Assembly: GCF_013327855.1 (NCBI RefSeq)
Contig: NZ_JABUMX010000001.1
Coordinates: 124,001-188,000, forward strand
Length of the DNA stretch: 64,000 nucleotides
From: Phyllobacterium pellucidum
GTDB taxonomy: Bacteria > Pseudomonadota > Alphaproteobacteria > Rhizobiales > Rhizobiaceae
Direction: 5' to 3'
This document shows positions 9,031 to 16,286 of this stretch, in pieces. The notes under the pieces are model-generated. The model was not told the origin of the DNA and did no database searches. It saw only the letters and a program-made list of their open reading frames with translations. How positions within the stretch are numbered: position 1 is the first letter of the stretch; each line of letters opens with the position of its first letter. The position numbers and the translations under genes were made by a program.

Positions 9031-9529
9031 GCGCGGTCCGTAGCGACCCACTTGGGTCATCAATCGCCAAGAAAGCCCCAGAAACCGCAGCACCAGAGGT
9101 GCAAAATTACCCAAATGGGTTTTTGGCACATACGTGCCAGTGGGGCGTTTGCCCCAGCAGCAGGATTTTCAGGGTTGTTACCTTTGACATTTTCCTGCGG
9201 GAGTGGGGCGTGTGCCCCAGTGCGGGATTTCCCGCATTTGCTGAAATTGGCCATTTGAGAAGACTGGCGTTTTTCGAAGCCGGTGCGGGATTTCCCGCAG
9301 TGGCACAAAAGTGCCAGCGTTCCATTTCGAACACCAGCAATCGCTAAGCCTTTGATTGGCTTGTGGCACAAATGTGCCAAGCGTTCCACTTGGAACATTT
9401 CACCGCCGCCCTGGCCCAGTACCGGCCAGCAGCCCGCCGCTGCGATAGGTTGTGTAAGAGCGGCGCTGACTCTAGCGTTATTTTCGATTCAACATAGGCT
9501 AAGGCGAAACGACACGCTGTGAGGTTCTG

Positions 9530-10255
9530 ATGCCCGCCTTACCCACAAACCTGCGACGGCTACGCGCGCAGGAGTACCTTATCCGCAAGCAGTCACTCGA
9601 TTACATCCGGGAAAATCACCGGCTCTTGCTTCATTTGGAGGTTATAGAACAGGCGATGGACGTCGCCGAGACCTTTCGCCAGTTCGGCTCGTCCAGTCAA
9701 TCAATGTACTGGAAAAGGCTGATGGGCCTGCGCTTGTTCAATGGCTTTGCCGCTGCCTTAAATCTAACGCTCATTGGGTATCATCAAAAGAGCGCGCTAG
9801 TCATCCGCGATATACTTGATACCTGTTGGTTGATCGATTTGTTTCGACTGGACGAAAACGAGTTAGAGGCGTGGCAGACTTTAGAAGGTGGCAAATGGTA
9901 TAACGCTTTCAAGCCTTCGGAGGTGCGCAACAAGCTTGACAAGTGCTATGGCGTCAAGACCAGTCTTCGCCACAAAGTGTACAGGGAGTTCAGCGAGTTT
10001 GCGGCCCATCCAACGCGAAAGTCAGGGGCAATGTTATCTAGAGATGGAGCCTTCGCAGAGAGCGGACCGTTCTTCCATGCGAAATCACTAGAAACTCTTT
10101 GTTTCCAAATGGGCAGGGTGGCACTTGAGACGAGCAACGTCTTGTCAGACCTTTTAAACCATGACGATCAGATGCCCCATGCTTGGGCTGGTGTTTACGC
10201 CCTCGTATTGGCCAAGCGGCAAGAATGGTTGGCCTTAAACCAATCAGACTTATGA
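9530..10255 (+). CDS. Orphan protein, possibly HEPN-like
   Basis: A 241-residue protein I do not recognise. It is helical and rich in charged residues; RHKVYREFSEFAAHPT (about 149-164) vaguely resembles the conserved helix of HEPN/DUF5677-like proteins. No membrane segment or signal peptide is visible. Its stop codon overlaps the next start as ATGA (10252-10255), suggesting translational coupling. It is the first gene after the palindrome array, which would occupy its leader or promoter region. Codon use is less GC-biased than in the flanking core genes, consistent with acquisition. Confidence 0.65.
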   Translation: MPALPTNLRRLRAQEYLIRKQSLDYIRENHRLLLHLEVIEQAMDVAETFRQFGSSSQSMYWKRLMGLRLFNGFAAALNLTLIGYHQKSALVIRDILDTCWLIDLFRLDENELEAWQTLEGGKWYNAFKPSEVRNKLDKCYGVKTSLRHKVYREFSEFAAHPTRKSGAMLSRDGAFAESGPFFHAKSLETLCFQMGRVALETSNVLSDLLNHDDQMPHAWAGVYALVLAKRQEWLALNQSDL

Positions 10256-10428
10256 TGCCGCCATCCATGAGCCATGTCCTTACATGGCGGCGCACCCAGA
10301 TCGGCGGCGTCGAACTGCGCTATGATTTTTGCGCCTATGTCGACGGCAACGTGAACATCGCCCGCATATACCGCGATAGGAGCGCCGAAAACCATACCAT
10401 CTGGTCATGCAACATGGCGGCATGGTGA
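10252..10428 (+). CDS. Small orphan protein, N-terminal half of a split family
   Basis: From ATG 10252 (or ATG 10267) this encodes about 53-58 residues, including RRTQIGGVELRYDFCAYVDG and NIARIYRDRSAENHTIWSCN. It matches the N-terminal half of the 127-residue protein at 11859-12239 (KRTVIGGDELPYDFCAYVEN, IARIFRNKDSDHLSVWSVN). The start overlaps the upstream stop as ATGA and the end meets the next frame as TGATG. Either a natural two-gene form or a frameshifted relative of the single-gene form. Function unknown. Confidence 0.55.
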   Translation: MMPPSMSHVLTWRRTQIGGVELRYDFCAYVDGNVNIARIYRDRSAENHTIWSCNMAAW

Positions 10429-10637
10429 TGACGCGACGCGAAGCCATTGCATGGGTAGAAAAAAGCTTCGAGCGCTTTGCTGCCGAAAATCCCGATATCG
10501 ATCCGCAAGCATGGCCAGCGGACGCGTGCAGCGGCCAGCTAAGGCGTTTGCAGCAGTCCGATCTAGATGCCTACGCGCAAATGATCAAGGATTTGCCCAG
10601 CGGCAAGACTCAGCGCGTGCAACTGCGGCGCTCATGA
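10428..10637 (+). CDS. Small orphan protein, C-terminal half of a split family
   Basis: A 69-residue product opening MTRREAIAWVEKSFERFAAE, matching the C-terminal half of the 11859-12239 protein (LTRRKAIEWVEHRFAHF, then a shared WP and SLRQNNPEQYAVLVEDL-like segment). Its ATG at 10428 shares one base with the preceding stop (TGATG), so re-initiation is plausible. It lies in another frame from its N-terminal partner. No known domain. Confidence 0.5.
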   Translation: MTRREAIAWVEKSFERFAAENPDIDPQAWPADACSGQLRRLQQSDLDAYAQMIKDLPSGKTQRVQLRRS

Positions 10638-10786
10638 GGCCGCCACGGTAGCGCGCCAGGCCAAGAGTTTGGCGGCCAAACACAAGATTTTCCCTGTGCA
10701 TCATGCTAATGCTATTTGACGTTCGATAGAGCCGTTCCCGGACGGGCGGTTCAGTTGCCAACATTTTTGCAAGATGCGGGGTCGTT

Positions 10787-11476
10787 ATGCTCAAGCGCAC
10801 TGTCGCCGGGATTGCTGTTGCCGCCATTTTGGCTGGTTCGGCAATTCCTGGGCCGCTAGAGGACGGCTACGCGGCAGACAAGAGTGGCGACTACGCTAAA
10901 GCGGTGGAGATGTATCGCCTCGCTGCCGATCGTGGCAATGCCGCCGCCCAGTTCAACCTCGGCAATATGTACTCTAACGGACGCGGCGTGAAACGGAACG
11001 ACGCCGAGGCGCTGAAGTGGTTTCGCCTTGCTGCCGATCAGGGTTTGCCGAACGCCCAACACAACATCGGCATCGCTTACGCTAACGGACGCGGCGTGAA
11101 ACGGAACGACGCCGAGGCGCTGAAGTGGTTTCGCCTTGCTGCCGATCAGGGCCATGCCAAAGCGCAGTTCAGCCTCGGCCTCGTGTACCTTAAAGGCAAG
11201 GGCGTCCCGCAAAACTCGTCAGAAAGTGTGAAATGGTTTCGCCTCGCTGCCGACCAAGGCTTTGCCCAGGCGCAGAGCAACCTCGGCGCCCTGTACGCCC
11301 AGGGCGTAGGTGTCCCGCAGGACTATGTACTCGCGCATATGTGGTTTAACCTTTCTGCCTCGCATGGCGATGAAAAAGCCGCTAAACTTCGCGATACTAC
11401 AGCCGGTTTCATGACCAGCGACCAAATTGGTGAGGCACAGCTCCTGGCACGGGATTGGAAACCGTCGCGGAACTGA
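10787..11476 (+). CDS. Sel1-repeat (SLR) exported protein
   Basis: A 229-residue protein with an N-terminal hydrophobic segment (RTVAGIAVAAILAGSAIPG), probably a signal peptide, and about five 36-residue Sel1/TPR-like repeats of the form AEALKWFRLAADQG...AQFNLGxxYxxGxGV, the last in VLAHMWFNLSASHGDEKAA. SLR proteins usually act as protein-interaction scaffolds. Repeats two and three are almost identical in DNA (10974-11043 and 11082-11151), showing recent duplication. ATG 10787 follows a GGGTCGTT stretch; no strong ribosome-binding site is seen. Confidence 0.85.
   Translation: MLKRTVAGIAVAAILAGSAIPGPLEDGYAADKSGDYAKAVEMYRLAADRGNAAAQFNLGNMYSNGRGVKRNDAEALKWFRLAADQGLPNAQHNIGIAYANGRGVKRNDAEALKWFRLAADQGHAKAQFSLGLVYLKGKGVPQNSSESVKWFRLAADQGFAQAQSNLGALYAQGVGVPQDYVLAHMWFNLSASHGDEKAAKLRDTTAGFMTSDQIGEAQLLARDWKPSRN
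10974..11151 (+). repeat. 108-bp tandem duplication inside the Sel1 gene
   Basis: Positions 10974-11043 and 11082-11151 are, by eye, identical over 70 bp (from CTAACGGACGCGGCG to GCCGATCAGGG), offset by 108 bp, which is exactly one 36-residue Sel1 repeat. Identity at third codon positions indicates recent unequal recombination or conversion, and the locus may vary in repeat number. Confidence 0.85.
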
Positions 11477-11481
11477 GAACA

Positions 11482-11583
11482 TCATCCGTCCTTCGACAGG
11501 TTGGCCAGTTCTTCGCGCATGTCTAGCCGAAGTTCAGGCAGCGACAGCCGCAGGCGGTTTTGCTGGTCTTCGTAATGCGCCAT
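11482..11583 (-). CDS. Possible 33-residue orphan peptide
   Basis: On the minus strand ATG 11583 opens a 33-residue frame beginning AHYEDQQNRLRLSLPELR and ending ELANLSKDG. It is highly charged and likely helical. No clear ribosome-binding site precedes it, and it lies between the Sel1 gene and a gene fragment on the other strand. Reported as a candidate because the composition looks protein-like. Confidence 0.25.
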   Translation of the reverse strand: MAHYEDQQNRLRLSLPELRLDMREELANLSKDG

Positions 11584-11737
11584 CCATCATTTCTATTTCG
11601 ATGAAGAAACCGCCCACTACAGCGTCTATTGTTTTTCGAGCCGCGAGAATGCCGAGGTATTTCAAGCTGCTTGGTGCGCTGAATGGCTCACGACCGCAAA
11701 AAGAGCCGTTGGCGTCCCCGAAGTCCCGTTTCTTTAA
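11576..11737 (+). pseudogene. Start-less gene fragment
   Basis: This frame, bounded by TAA at 11573 and TAA at 11735, reads HHFYFDEETAHYSVYCFSSR, then ENAEVFQAAWCAEWLTTAKR. The aromatic-rich composition looks like genuine protein, but there is no start codon in frame, so it is probably the 3' remnant of a small orphan gene. The product is not recognised. Confidence 0.35.
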
Positions 11738-11858
11738 CGGCTAGACCACGGCTTAATCCGCTGTACGGCCGCCTATCGTCAAATTGCGATTAAGGCCCTT
11801 TGGTTTTAGATCCAAGGTGTAGGCTTGCTCGCGTTTTTGGGCCTTGTTACGAATGGCG

Positions 11859-12239
11859 ATGCACATCACTTGGAAACGCACGGTCATCGGTGGGGATGAG
11901 CTTCCTTACGACTTCTGCGCCTACGTCGAGAACATCACGATCGCGCGCATCTTTCGCAACAAGGATTCGGACCACCTCAGCGTGTGGTCTGTAAACATGC
12001 AGATCGGAAATGCAGCCACCGATTCATGCCTGACCAGGCGTAAGGCTATAGAGTGGGTAGAGCACAGGTTCGCGCACTTCTCGACCACTGAGGCCGGCAA
12101 ACGTGATCCGCAGGAATGGCCGTACGATCAGCGCACCATGGAGCTCCGATCGTTGAGACAGAACAATCCGGAGCAATATGCCGTCCTCGTTGAGGATCTT
12201 CGCAGAGGTAGGGTGGAGCGCATTCGCAGGAAGACATGA
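11859..12239 (+). CDS. Small orphan protein (fused form of 10252/10428 pair)
   Basis: About 126 residues from ATG 11859 (ATG 11853 is also possible). The N-terminal half (IGGDELPYDFCAYVEN...IARIFRNK...SVWSVNMQ) is homologous to 10252-10428 and the C-terminal half (LTRRKAIEWVEHRFAHF) to 10428-10637, here in one frame. Its leader carries the same GCTGTACGGCC (11760) and TTGCTCGCG (11825) elements as the leader at 8419-8477. The stop overlaps the next start as ATGA, so expression is probably coupled. Function unknown. Confidence 0.65.
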   Translation: MHITWKRTVIGGDELPYDFCAYVENITIARIFRNKDSDHLSVWSVNMQIGNAATDSCLTRRKAIEWVEHRFAHFSTTEAGKRDPQEWPYDQRTMELRSLRQNNPEQYAVLVEDLRRGRVERIRRKT

Positions 12240-12571
12240 GCAAAAGTGACGAAGAAAAGGCTGCCCTTCGCAAAGCCAAGAATGCCGAGAAGATGAGGCA
12301 GTGGCGCGCTAACAATCCTCATTCCGCGGAGAAGAAAGCAAAGGAGGCCGAGCGAGCAAAACAATGGCGGCTTGCAAATCCGGATAAATATCGGGAGCAG
12401 CAAAACGCATGGTATGCTAAAAATCGCGAGCGGATATTGGCCCAAGACCGTGCAAGAAAACGTCGTACCGTGGCAGATAATGGGAGTGCTTCACATGGCG
12501 ATCGAAAGACCACGCAAGCCATCCGGCCACAAAGACCGACTGAGCGACTGCCAGAGAGCGATCGAGGATAA
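12236..12571 (+). CDS. Basic protein, endonuclease-VII-leader-like
   Basis: A 111-residue, very Lys/Arg-rich product with two repeats of the type KMRQWRANNP and RAKQWRLANPDKYREQQNAW followed by YAKNRERILAQDRARKRR. This pattern is what precedes the zinc/HNH nuclease domain in phage recombination-endonuclease-VII-like proteins, but that domain is absent. It may be a truncated nuclease gene or a DNA-binding remnant. ATGA overlap with the upstream gene. Confidence 0.55.
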   Translation: MSKSDEEKAALRKAKNAEKMRQWRANNPHSAEKKAKEAERAKQWRLANPDKYREQQNAWYAKNRERILAQDRARKRRTVADNGSASHGDRKTTQAIRPQRPTERLPESDRG

Positions 12572-12737
12572 ATTGCTTGAACTCTTCGGAGAGGCCGTGG
12601 CAGCCGGATGGGGTGAGGATGAGGTGTTTGCGGCTATCGTCGCTGTTGCGGATACGACCCAGCTCGCGATGCACCGTGACCAATTCCTGTCGATCGAGAC
12701 AGAATTGCGAAGGGTAATGACGAAGCGGAATACCTGA
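12495..12737 (+). CDS. Small conserved-looking orphan protein
   Basis: Eighty residues from ATG 12495: AIERPRKPSGHKDRLSDCQR, then an alpha-helical segment IEDKLLELFGEAVAAGWGED and ADTTQLAMHRDQFLSIETEL. No motif is recognised; the composition resembles small rhizobial proteins of unknown function. The frame is open upstream to 12372, but that part overlaps the previous gene and looks non-coding. It overlaps the preceding gene by 77 bp. Confidence 0.5.
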   Translation: MAIERPRKPSGHKDRLSDCQRAIEDKLLELFGEAVAAGWGEDEVFAAIVAVADTTQLAMHRDQFLSIETELRRVMTKRNT

Positions 12738-12750
12738 CCACCTCCCTGTC

Positions 12751-12981
12751 CTACCCGCCAACTTTCATCTTGAGCACTGCACCCTTATAAGCATCGGGAA
12801 TACCAGCCTTGTGGTGAGCTATAGCGAGCTTCTCGAGCCACGCCGAAATATCTGCGGGGATCAGCTCGAGCCCGTTTCCCCATGCGTTCGTGGGAAAAAT
12901 GTCGCATTCCAATGCGGCCGCAAGATCGATCTGAGACCAGCGCAATAAGGAGAGGCATTCTTTAAATCGCTCGGGCGTCAA
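12751..12981 (-). CDS. Degenerate Cro/CI-type helix-turn-helix protein
   Basis: A 76-residue protein. TPERFKECLSLLRWSQIDLA followed by AALECDIFPTNAWGNG and IPADISAWLEKLAIAH has the layout of a short XRE helix-turn-helix seen in many alphaproteobacterial mobile regions (helix SQIDLAAAL, turn, recognition helix). The recognition helix is poorly conserved, so DNA binding is uncertain. It faces the preceding orphan genes and could regulate them. Confidence 0.5.
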   Translation of the reverse strand: MTPERFKECLSLLRWSQIDLAAALECDIFPTNAWGNGLELIPADISAWLEKLAIAHHKAGIPDAYKGAVLKMKVGG

Positions 12982-13158
12982 AATCGCTCCTTGTTGCTGT
13001 CGAATACGTGGGCTTCAGATAATGCACGTGGCCTTCATAACCGTCACTAACCCGTCGGATCAGCCTTTCGTGGTATTTGAGCACAGGCTGAAGAGCTGAA
13101 TTGACGCTCGAGAGCCGCCTCAATAAGTTGCTGTTCGGGTATTGGGGAATTTTGTAAA

Positions 13159-14352
13159 ATGAAATGGGTACGAGTTGGCGGGCATCTGCAAACGATGCTG
13201 CTCGCATTGGGTGTGGTGGGCGCTGGAACCTCAGTCGCAACGGCGCTGACATTCAAGTCAGGGGAACTCACGAACGGTATAAAATATATTGCAGTTCAGG
13301 GTGAGTTCGAATTCGATGAAAACCTTGCGCCGTTTGCTCAGCTGGTAAAGCAGACTGACCCCATATTTGTCTCGTTCAACTCGCCCGGAGGAAACCCGGT
13401 CAAGGCAATGGAGCTCGGCCGACTGATACGAATACTGAACCTGGCGACCTATCAGCCGCGAGGGAGCGTGGAGTGCGCATCGGCCTGCGCGCTGGCGTTT
13501 CTCGGCGGCGTCGTGCGCATGGCAGAGCCGGGGGCGATCGGCGTTCATAAATCCTCGTTCTCGGGGAGTGCCAACCTCAATCTTGATGCCGCTGTATCGC
13601 AAATACAGCACGTTACCGCTGAAACGATTTCCTACATGACGGAGATGGGCGTCGACCCGGCATTGCTTGAGCTGTCGCTGAAATACGAGAAGGACGATAT
13701 TCGTTATTTGTCCAAGAGCGAGATGACAGCATATCGCGTTACGACACCGATGCCGTCGGGGGATCAGAACGTCGCCAGCGACCAGAATATCGCGCCGCCC
13801 GCCCCGACACAGCTTCCAGCCCCGAGAACCACGGCCGCACTGCCCGACAGTTCAATTCCCGCCATAGACGCACGGTTCGAAATTCCGCTGGCACGCACAG
13901 GAAAGGTGCGACACCCGGAGGGATCAGAGTTCCTTCGCGCATCAACTGACCAGGCAAGTCAGAAATTGGGGATGGTAAAGAACGGCGATCCGGTCAGCAT
14001 CCTGAATGTCTACGACCGCTGGTATTACGTGAATGTTAGGGGCCAGACCGGCTATCTCCACCACAATTGGGTGAAGGTCGACCAGTTTGTCAGCATGCCA
14101 TTCAACAACCGATATATTCAGATCGCCAGTTTCGACAATTATCTTGAGACGCAGGCCTATATGGCGAAGTCTTCAATGCGCCTGACCGCTTATTATGCGA
14201 CCAATCATTGGTTCGCAGTGACCCTGTCGGGGACATATCCGGCAAAGCGAGCCGCCGAAGCGCTGAAGGTGATGAAGTCCAATGGCAGTATCCCGGACGA
14301 CGCATTCATGACGGTCGGGAACACTTACGTCGGAAAAGCGTGCTGTGAGTAG
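13159..14352 (+). CDS. Exported ClpP-fold protein with SH3 domain
   Basis: A 397-residue protein. Residues 1-30 form a signal peptide. Residues about 45-195 resemble the COG3904 periplasmic ClpP-like domain: FVSFNSPGGNPVKAMELGRL, a Ser in CASACALAFLGG (likely nucleophile) and GAIGVHKSSF (likely base). A Pro/Ala linker follows (APPAPTQLPAP), then a bacterial SH3-like domain (LGMVKNGDPVSILNVYDRW, WYYVNVRGQTGYLHHNWVKV) and a SPOR-like C-terminal region. Probably a periplasmic peptidase or a binding protein of that fold. It is followed with an 8-bp overlap by another exported protein gene. Confidence 0.8.
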   Translation: MKWVRVGGHLQTMLLALGVVGAGTSVATALTFKSGELTNGIKYIAVQGEFEFDENLAPFAQLVKQTDPIFVSFNSPGGNPVKAMELGRLIRILNLATYQPRGSVECASACALAFLGGVVRMAEPGAIGVHKSSFSGSANLNLDAAVSQIQHVTAETISYMTEMGVDPALLELSLKYEKDDIRYLSKSEMTAYRVTTPMPSGDQNVASDQNIAPPAPTQLPAPRTTAALPDSSIPAIDARFEIPLARTGKVRHPEGSEFLRASTDQASQKLGMVKNGDPVSILNVYDRWYYVNVRGQTGYLHHNWVKVDQFVSMPFNNRYIQIASFDNYLETQAYMAKSSMRLTAYYATNHWFAVTLSGTYPAKRAAEALKVMKSNGSIPDDAFMTVGNTYVGKACCE

Positions 14353-14686
14353 GGCCGTGGGGATCATTTGGCGAATGGCGTTCGCGGCTTCGTTCCTGAT
14401 CTTGGCAAGCGCAGCGGGCTCAGCCAATACGCCGTGCAGTGGCAGTAAAGGCGGTATTTCACGGTGCCAAGGCGACACGTTTATTTGCAATGACGGATCG
14501 GTCAGCGGGAGCAAGAAATCTTGCCAAGCCGAGCGAGGGTTGGCGGATAACGATGATGGTCAAGACGACATGACCCCCACGCCCGCGGGCGAGTGCTCTT
14601 GTCGTGCCGGCTTGTTTTGCATCGGCCCTCGAGGCGGTCACTACTGCGTTAGCGACACTGGCCGCAAGAGTTACCTTCCGAGGTAA
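14345..14686 (+). CDS. Small Cys-rich exported protein
   Basis: A 113-residue protein with a signal peptide (IIWRMAFAASFLILASAAGS) and about eight cysteines in the mature part: TPCSGSKGGISRCQGDTFIC, KKSCQ, GECSCRAGLFCIGPRGGHYC. This pattern occurs in small exported rhizobial proteins of unknown function, in my memory. The cysteines suggest disulfides in the periplasm. Overlaps the ClpP-fold gene by 8 bp and is followed after one base by the nuclease-like gene, so the three are probably one operon. Confidence 0.7.
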   Translation: MSRAVGIIWRMAFAASFLILASAAGSANTPCSGSKGGISRCQGDTFICNDGSVSGSKKSCQAERGLADNDDGQDDMTPTPAGECSCRAGLFCIGPRGGHYCVSDTGRKSYLPR

Positions 14687-14687
14687 C

Positions 14688-15122
14688 ATGCAACCACTGC
14701 GGATGAAAACAATAGCTTTAGCAACGACCGTGCTTCTAGGATGCCTCTACGGCGCCCCTGCCTCGGCGATGGACATATGTTCGGGCGGATTTCGGGCGGC
14801 CAGAAAAGTAACGTGTCTGGTCGATGGCGACACCGGATGGGAAAACGGCAAGAAATGGCGGCTGCTTGATATTGATACGCCCGAAATTTCCAAGCCGGGA
14901 TGCGCCGACGAATTGGCAAAAGGCAAGGAGGCGATGATCCGCCTTCAGGACCTGATGACGCATAACGAGTACGGCTTCGTTTACGATGGACGTGAAGATC
15001 GCAGCAAACGACTGTTGGTTCGGGTGATCCTCTCGGACGGCAGGGACGCAGGCGAAGTTCTCTTGGCCGAAAAGCTCGCTCAACCCTGGCCGAACAGAGG
15101 TAATGTGTGGTGTGCGCCGTAA
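14688..15122 (+). CDS. Exported thermonuclease (SNase)-like protein
   Basis: 144 residues from ATG 14688, which is preceded by GAGG with a 4-base gap. A signal peptide (IALATTVLLGCLYGAPASA) precedes the SNase-like core: VTCLVDGDTGWENGKKWRLL, DIDTPEIS, KEAMIRLQDLM, RLLVRVILSDGRDAGEVLL. The core Asp and the DIDTPE loop are present, and the Arg that follows the family's RL..D motif has an equivalent in KWRLLDID. Likely a periplasmic nuclease or a derived binder. It is the last gene of the exported-protein operon. Confidence 0.75.
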   Translation: MQPLRMKTIALATTVLLGCLYGAPASAMDICSGGFRAARKVTCLVDGDTGWENGKKWRLLDIDTPEISKPGCADELAKGKEAMIRLQDLMTHNEYGFVYDGREDRSKRLLVRVILSDGRDAGEVLLAEKLAQPWPNRGNVWCAP

Positions 15123-15230
15123 TTTGCCGCCAGCCTAAGCTGAAGTGGCGCGCACTGGACAATGGGCCGTCGATAGTAAGAACATGCGGCAATCGCATTA
15201 TCTTAAACATTTTCTGGACCCAATGACGGA

Positions 15231-16286
15231 ATGGCGAAACGTCGATCCACACGCAGGCTCGAAACAATCGGTCTCCTTTCGGACCTCAATGCACCGTTAA
15301 TCGTCCCGGCGCCGAAACCGCGCGACAAACGCCAGCCCCGCTTGCAGTTCGACCCGATGCCCGAGCGCATCGAGCCGTGCATGGCATTGCTCAAATCAAA
15401 GCCGCCCAGCGGGCCGGACTGGCTGTTCGAAGTCAAATGGGACGGGTATCGTTTGGCGGTTCATGTCGAGGCGAATGGCGGCGTGCGGATCATTACGCGT
15501 GGCGGGCATGATTGGACAAGCTATTTCCCCTCGATCGCGACAGCCGCCAAGGAACTTGGCCCCGCCACCATGATCCTCGATGGGGAAGCGGTTGTGCTCG
15601 ATGAAAAGGGTGTGCCCAATTTTGGTTTGCTCCAGCGGGCGCTCGGGGGCCGCAAGGCAACGCGTGCCGCACACGAGGCCGTGCTCTATGCCTTCGATCT
15701 GCTTTATTTCGACGGACACGATCTGACTGGCCTTGAACTATCGTCGCGTCGTCATCTGCTTGGCAACTTGCTCGACGGCGAAACCGGGGCGATCCGCCTA
15801 TCTGAGGAAGTCCACGACGACGGTGAAGCCTTGCTGCGCCATGCCTGCGCCCATGGACTTGAGGGCATCATCGCCAAGAACAAGAATGCGCCATACCGCT
15901 CCGGCCGTACCGGTGACTGGCTAAAGATCAAGTGCGTGAACAGCGAGAGCTTTGCGGTAATTGGGTATGAGCCGAGCCAGAAGGTTCGCGGCTCGATCGC
16001 CAGCCTGCTTTTGGCGGCACGCAACGGCGATAAGCTTGTCTATGCCGGCAACGTGGGAACTGGATTTTCCGCAAAGCTTGCGCGTGACCTACGTTTTCAG
16101 CTCGACAGCATGCGGATCGATAAACCGGCCGTTCCCATCAAGGGCAAAAACCTCGTCTTTGTCGAGCCCACGCTAGTCGCAGAAGTGAATTTCAGCGCCT
16201 GGACGCACGACGGGCGTTTGCGGCACGCATCGTTCAAGGGTTTGCGCGACGCCGCTGACCATGCCGAAATCCTTCAACTTGACTGA
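15231..16286 (+). CDS. Stand-alone LigD-type ATP-dependent DNA ligase
   Basis: A 351-residue ligase lacking the nuclease and polymerase domains of full LigD. Nucleotidyl-transfer Lys69 lies in FEVKWDGYRL; other motifs include RGGHDWTSYFP (motif Ia region), LDGEAVVLDEKG (motif III), GLEGIIAKNKNAPY (motif IV) and WLKIKC (motif V). The C-terminal OB domain follows (FAVIGYEPSQ, ending near FKGLRDAADHAE). Rhizobia commonly carry several ligD paralogues, acting in Ku-dependent end joining; no ku gene is in the window. The neighbours do not share its function. Confidence 0.92.
   Translation: MAKRRSTRRLETIGLLSDLNAPLIVPAPKPRDKRQPRLQFDPMPERIEPCMALLKSKPPSGPDWLFEVKWDGYRLAVHVEANGGVRIITRGGHDWTSYFPSIATAAKELGPATMILDGEAVVLDEKGVPNFGLLQRALGGRKATRAAHEAVLYAFDLLYFDGHDLTGLELSSRRHLLGNLLDGETGAIRLSEEVHDDGEALLRHACAHGLEGIIAKNKNAPYRSGRTGDWLKIKCVNSESFAVIGYEPSQKVRGSIASLLLAARNGDKLVYAGNVGTGFSAKLARDLRFQLDSMRIDKPAVPIKGKNLVFVEPTLVAEVNFSAWTHDGRLRHASFKGLRDAADHAEILQLD

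Larger units (their letters stand above)
8441..9396. repeat. Array of more than 20 covarying short palindromes
   Basis: The interval is packed with 12-18-base palindromes (5-8 bp stem, 2-4 base A/T-rich centre). Examples: GTGCGGCAAAAGCCGCAC (8553), TGCGGCAAATGCCGCA (8617), TGCGACATTTGTCGCA (8745), TGCGGATTTTTCCGCA (8844, 8905), GGTCCACTTGGACC (8940), TGGCACAAAAGTGCCA (8986, 9301), GACCCACTTGGGTC (9045), TGGCACATACGTGCCA (9124), TGGGGCGTTTGCCCCA (9141), TGGGGCGTGTGCCCCA (9204), TGCGGGATTTCCCGCA (9221, 9284), TGGCACAAATGTGCCA (9364), GTTCCACTTGGAAC (9383). Outer TG...CA and the A/T centre are kept while inner pairs change together on both arms. Open frames across it overlap in all directions and look non-coding. 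It fills the gap between the methyltransferase and the next gene. Confidence 0.92.

Noticed and set aside
8441-9396. CRISPR array
   Set aside because: Repeats are palindromes of changing sequence, without constant direct repeats and unique spacers of even length, and no cas genes are present.
8586-9398. Several long open frames on both strands across the palindrome array
   Set aside because: They overlap in many frames, repeat the same residues because the DNA repeats, and contain no family resemblance; the palindromes explain the sequence better.
11427-11744. 105-codon plus-strand frame
   Set aside because: It overlaps the Sel1 gene end and the residue composition is poor; a different frame in the same stretch looks like real protein.
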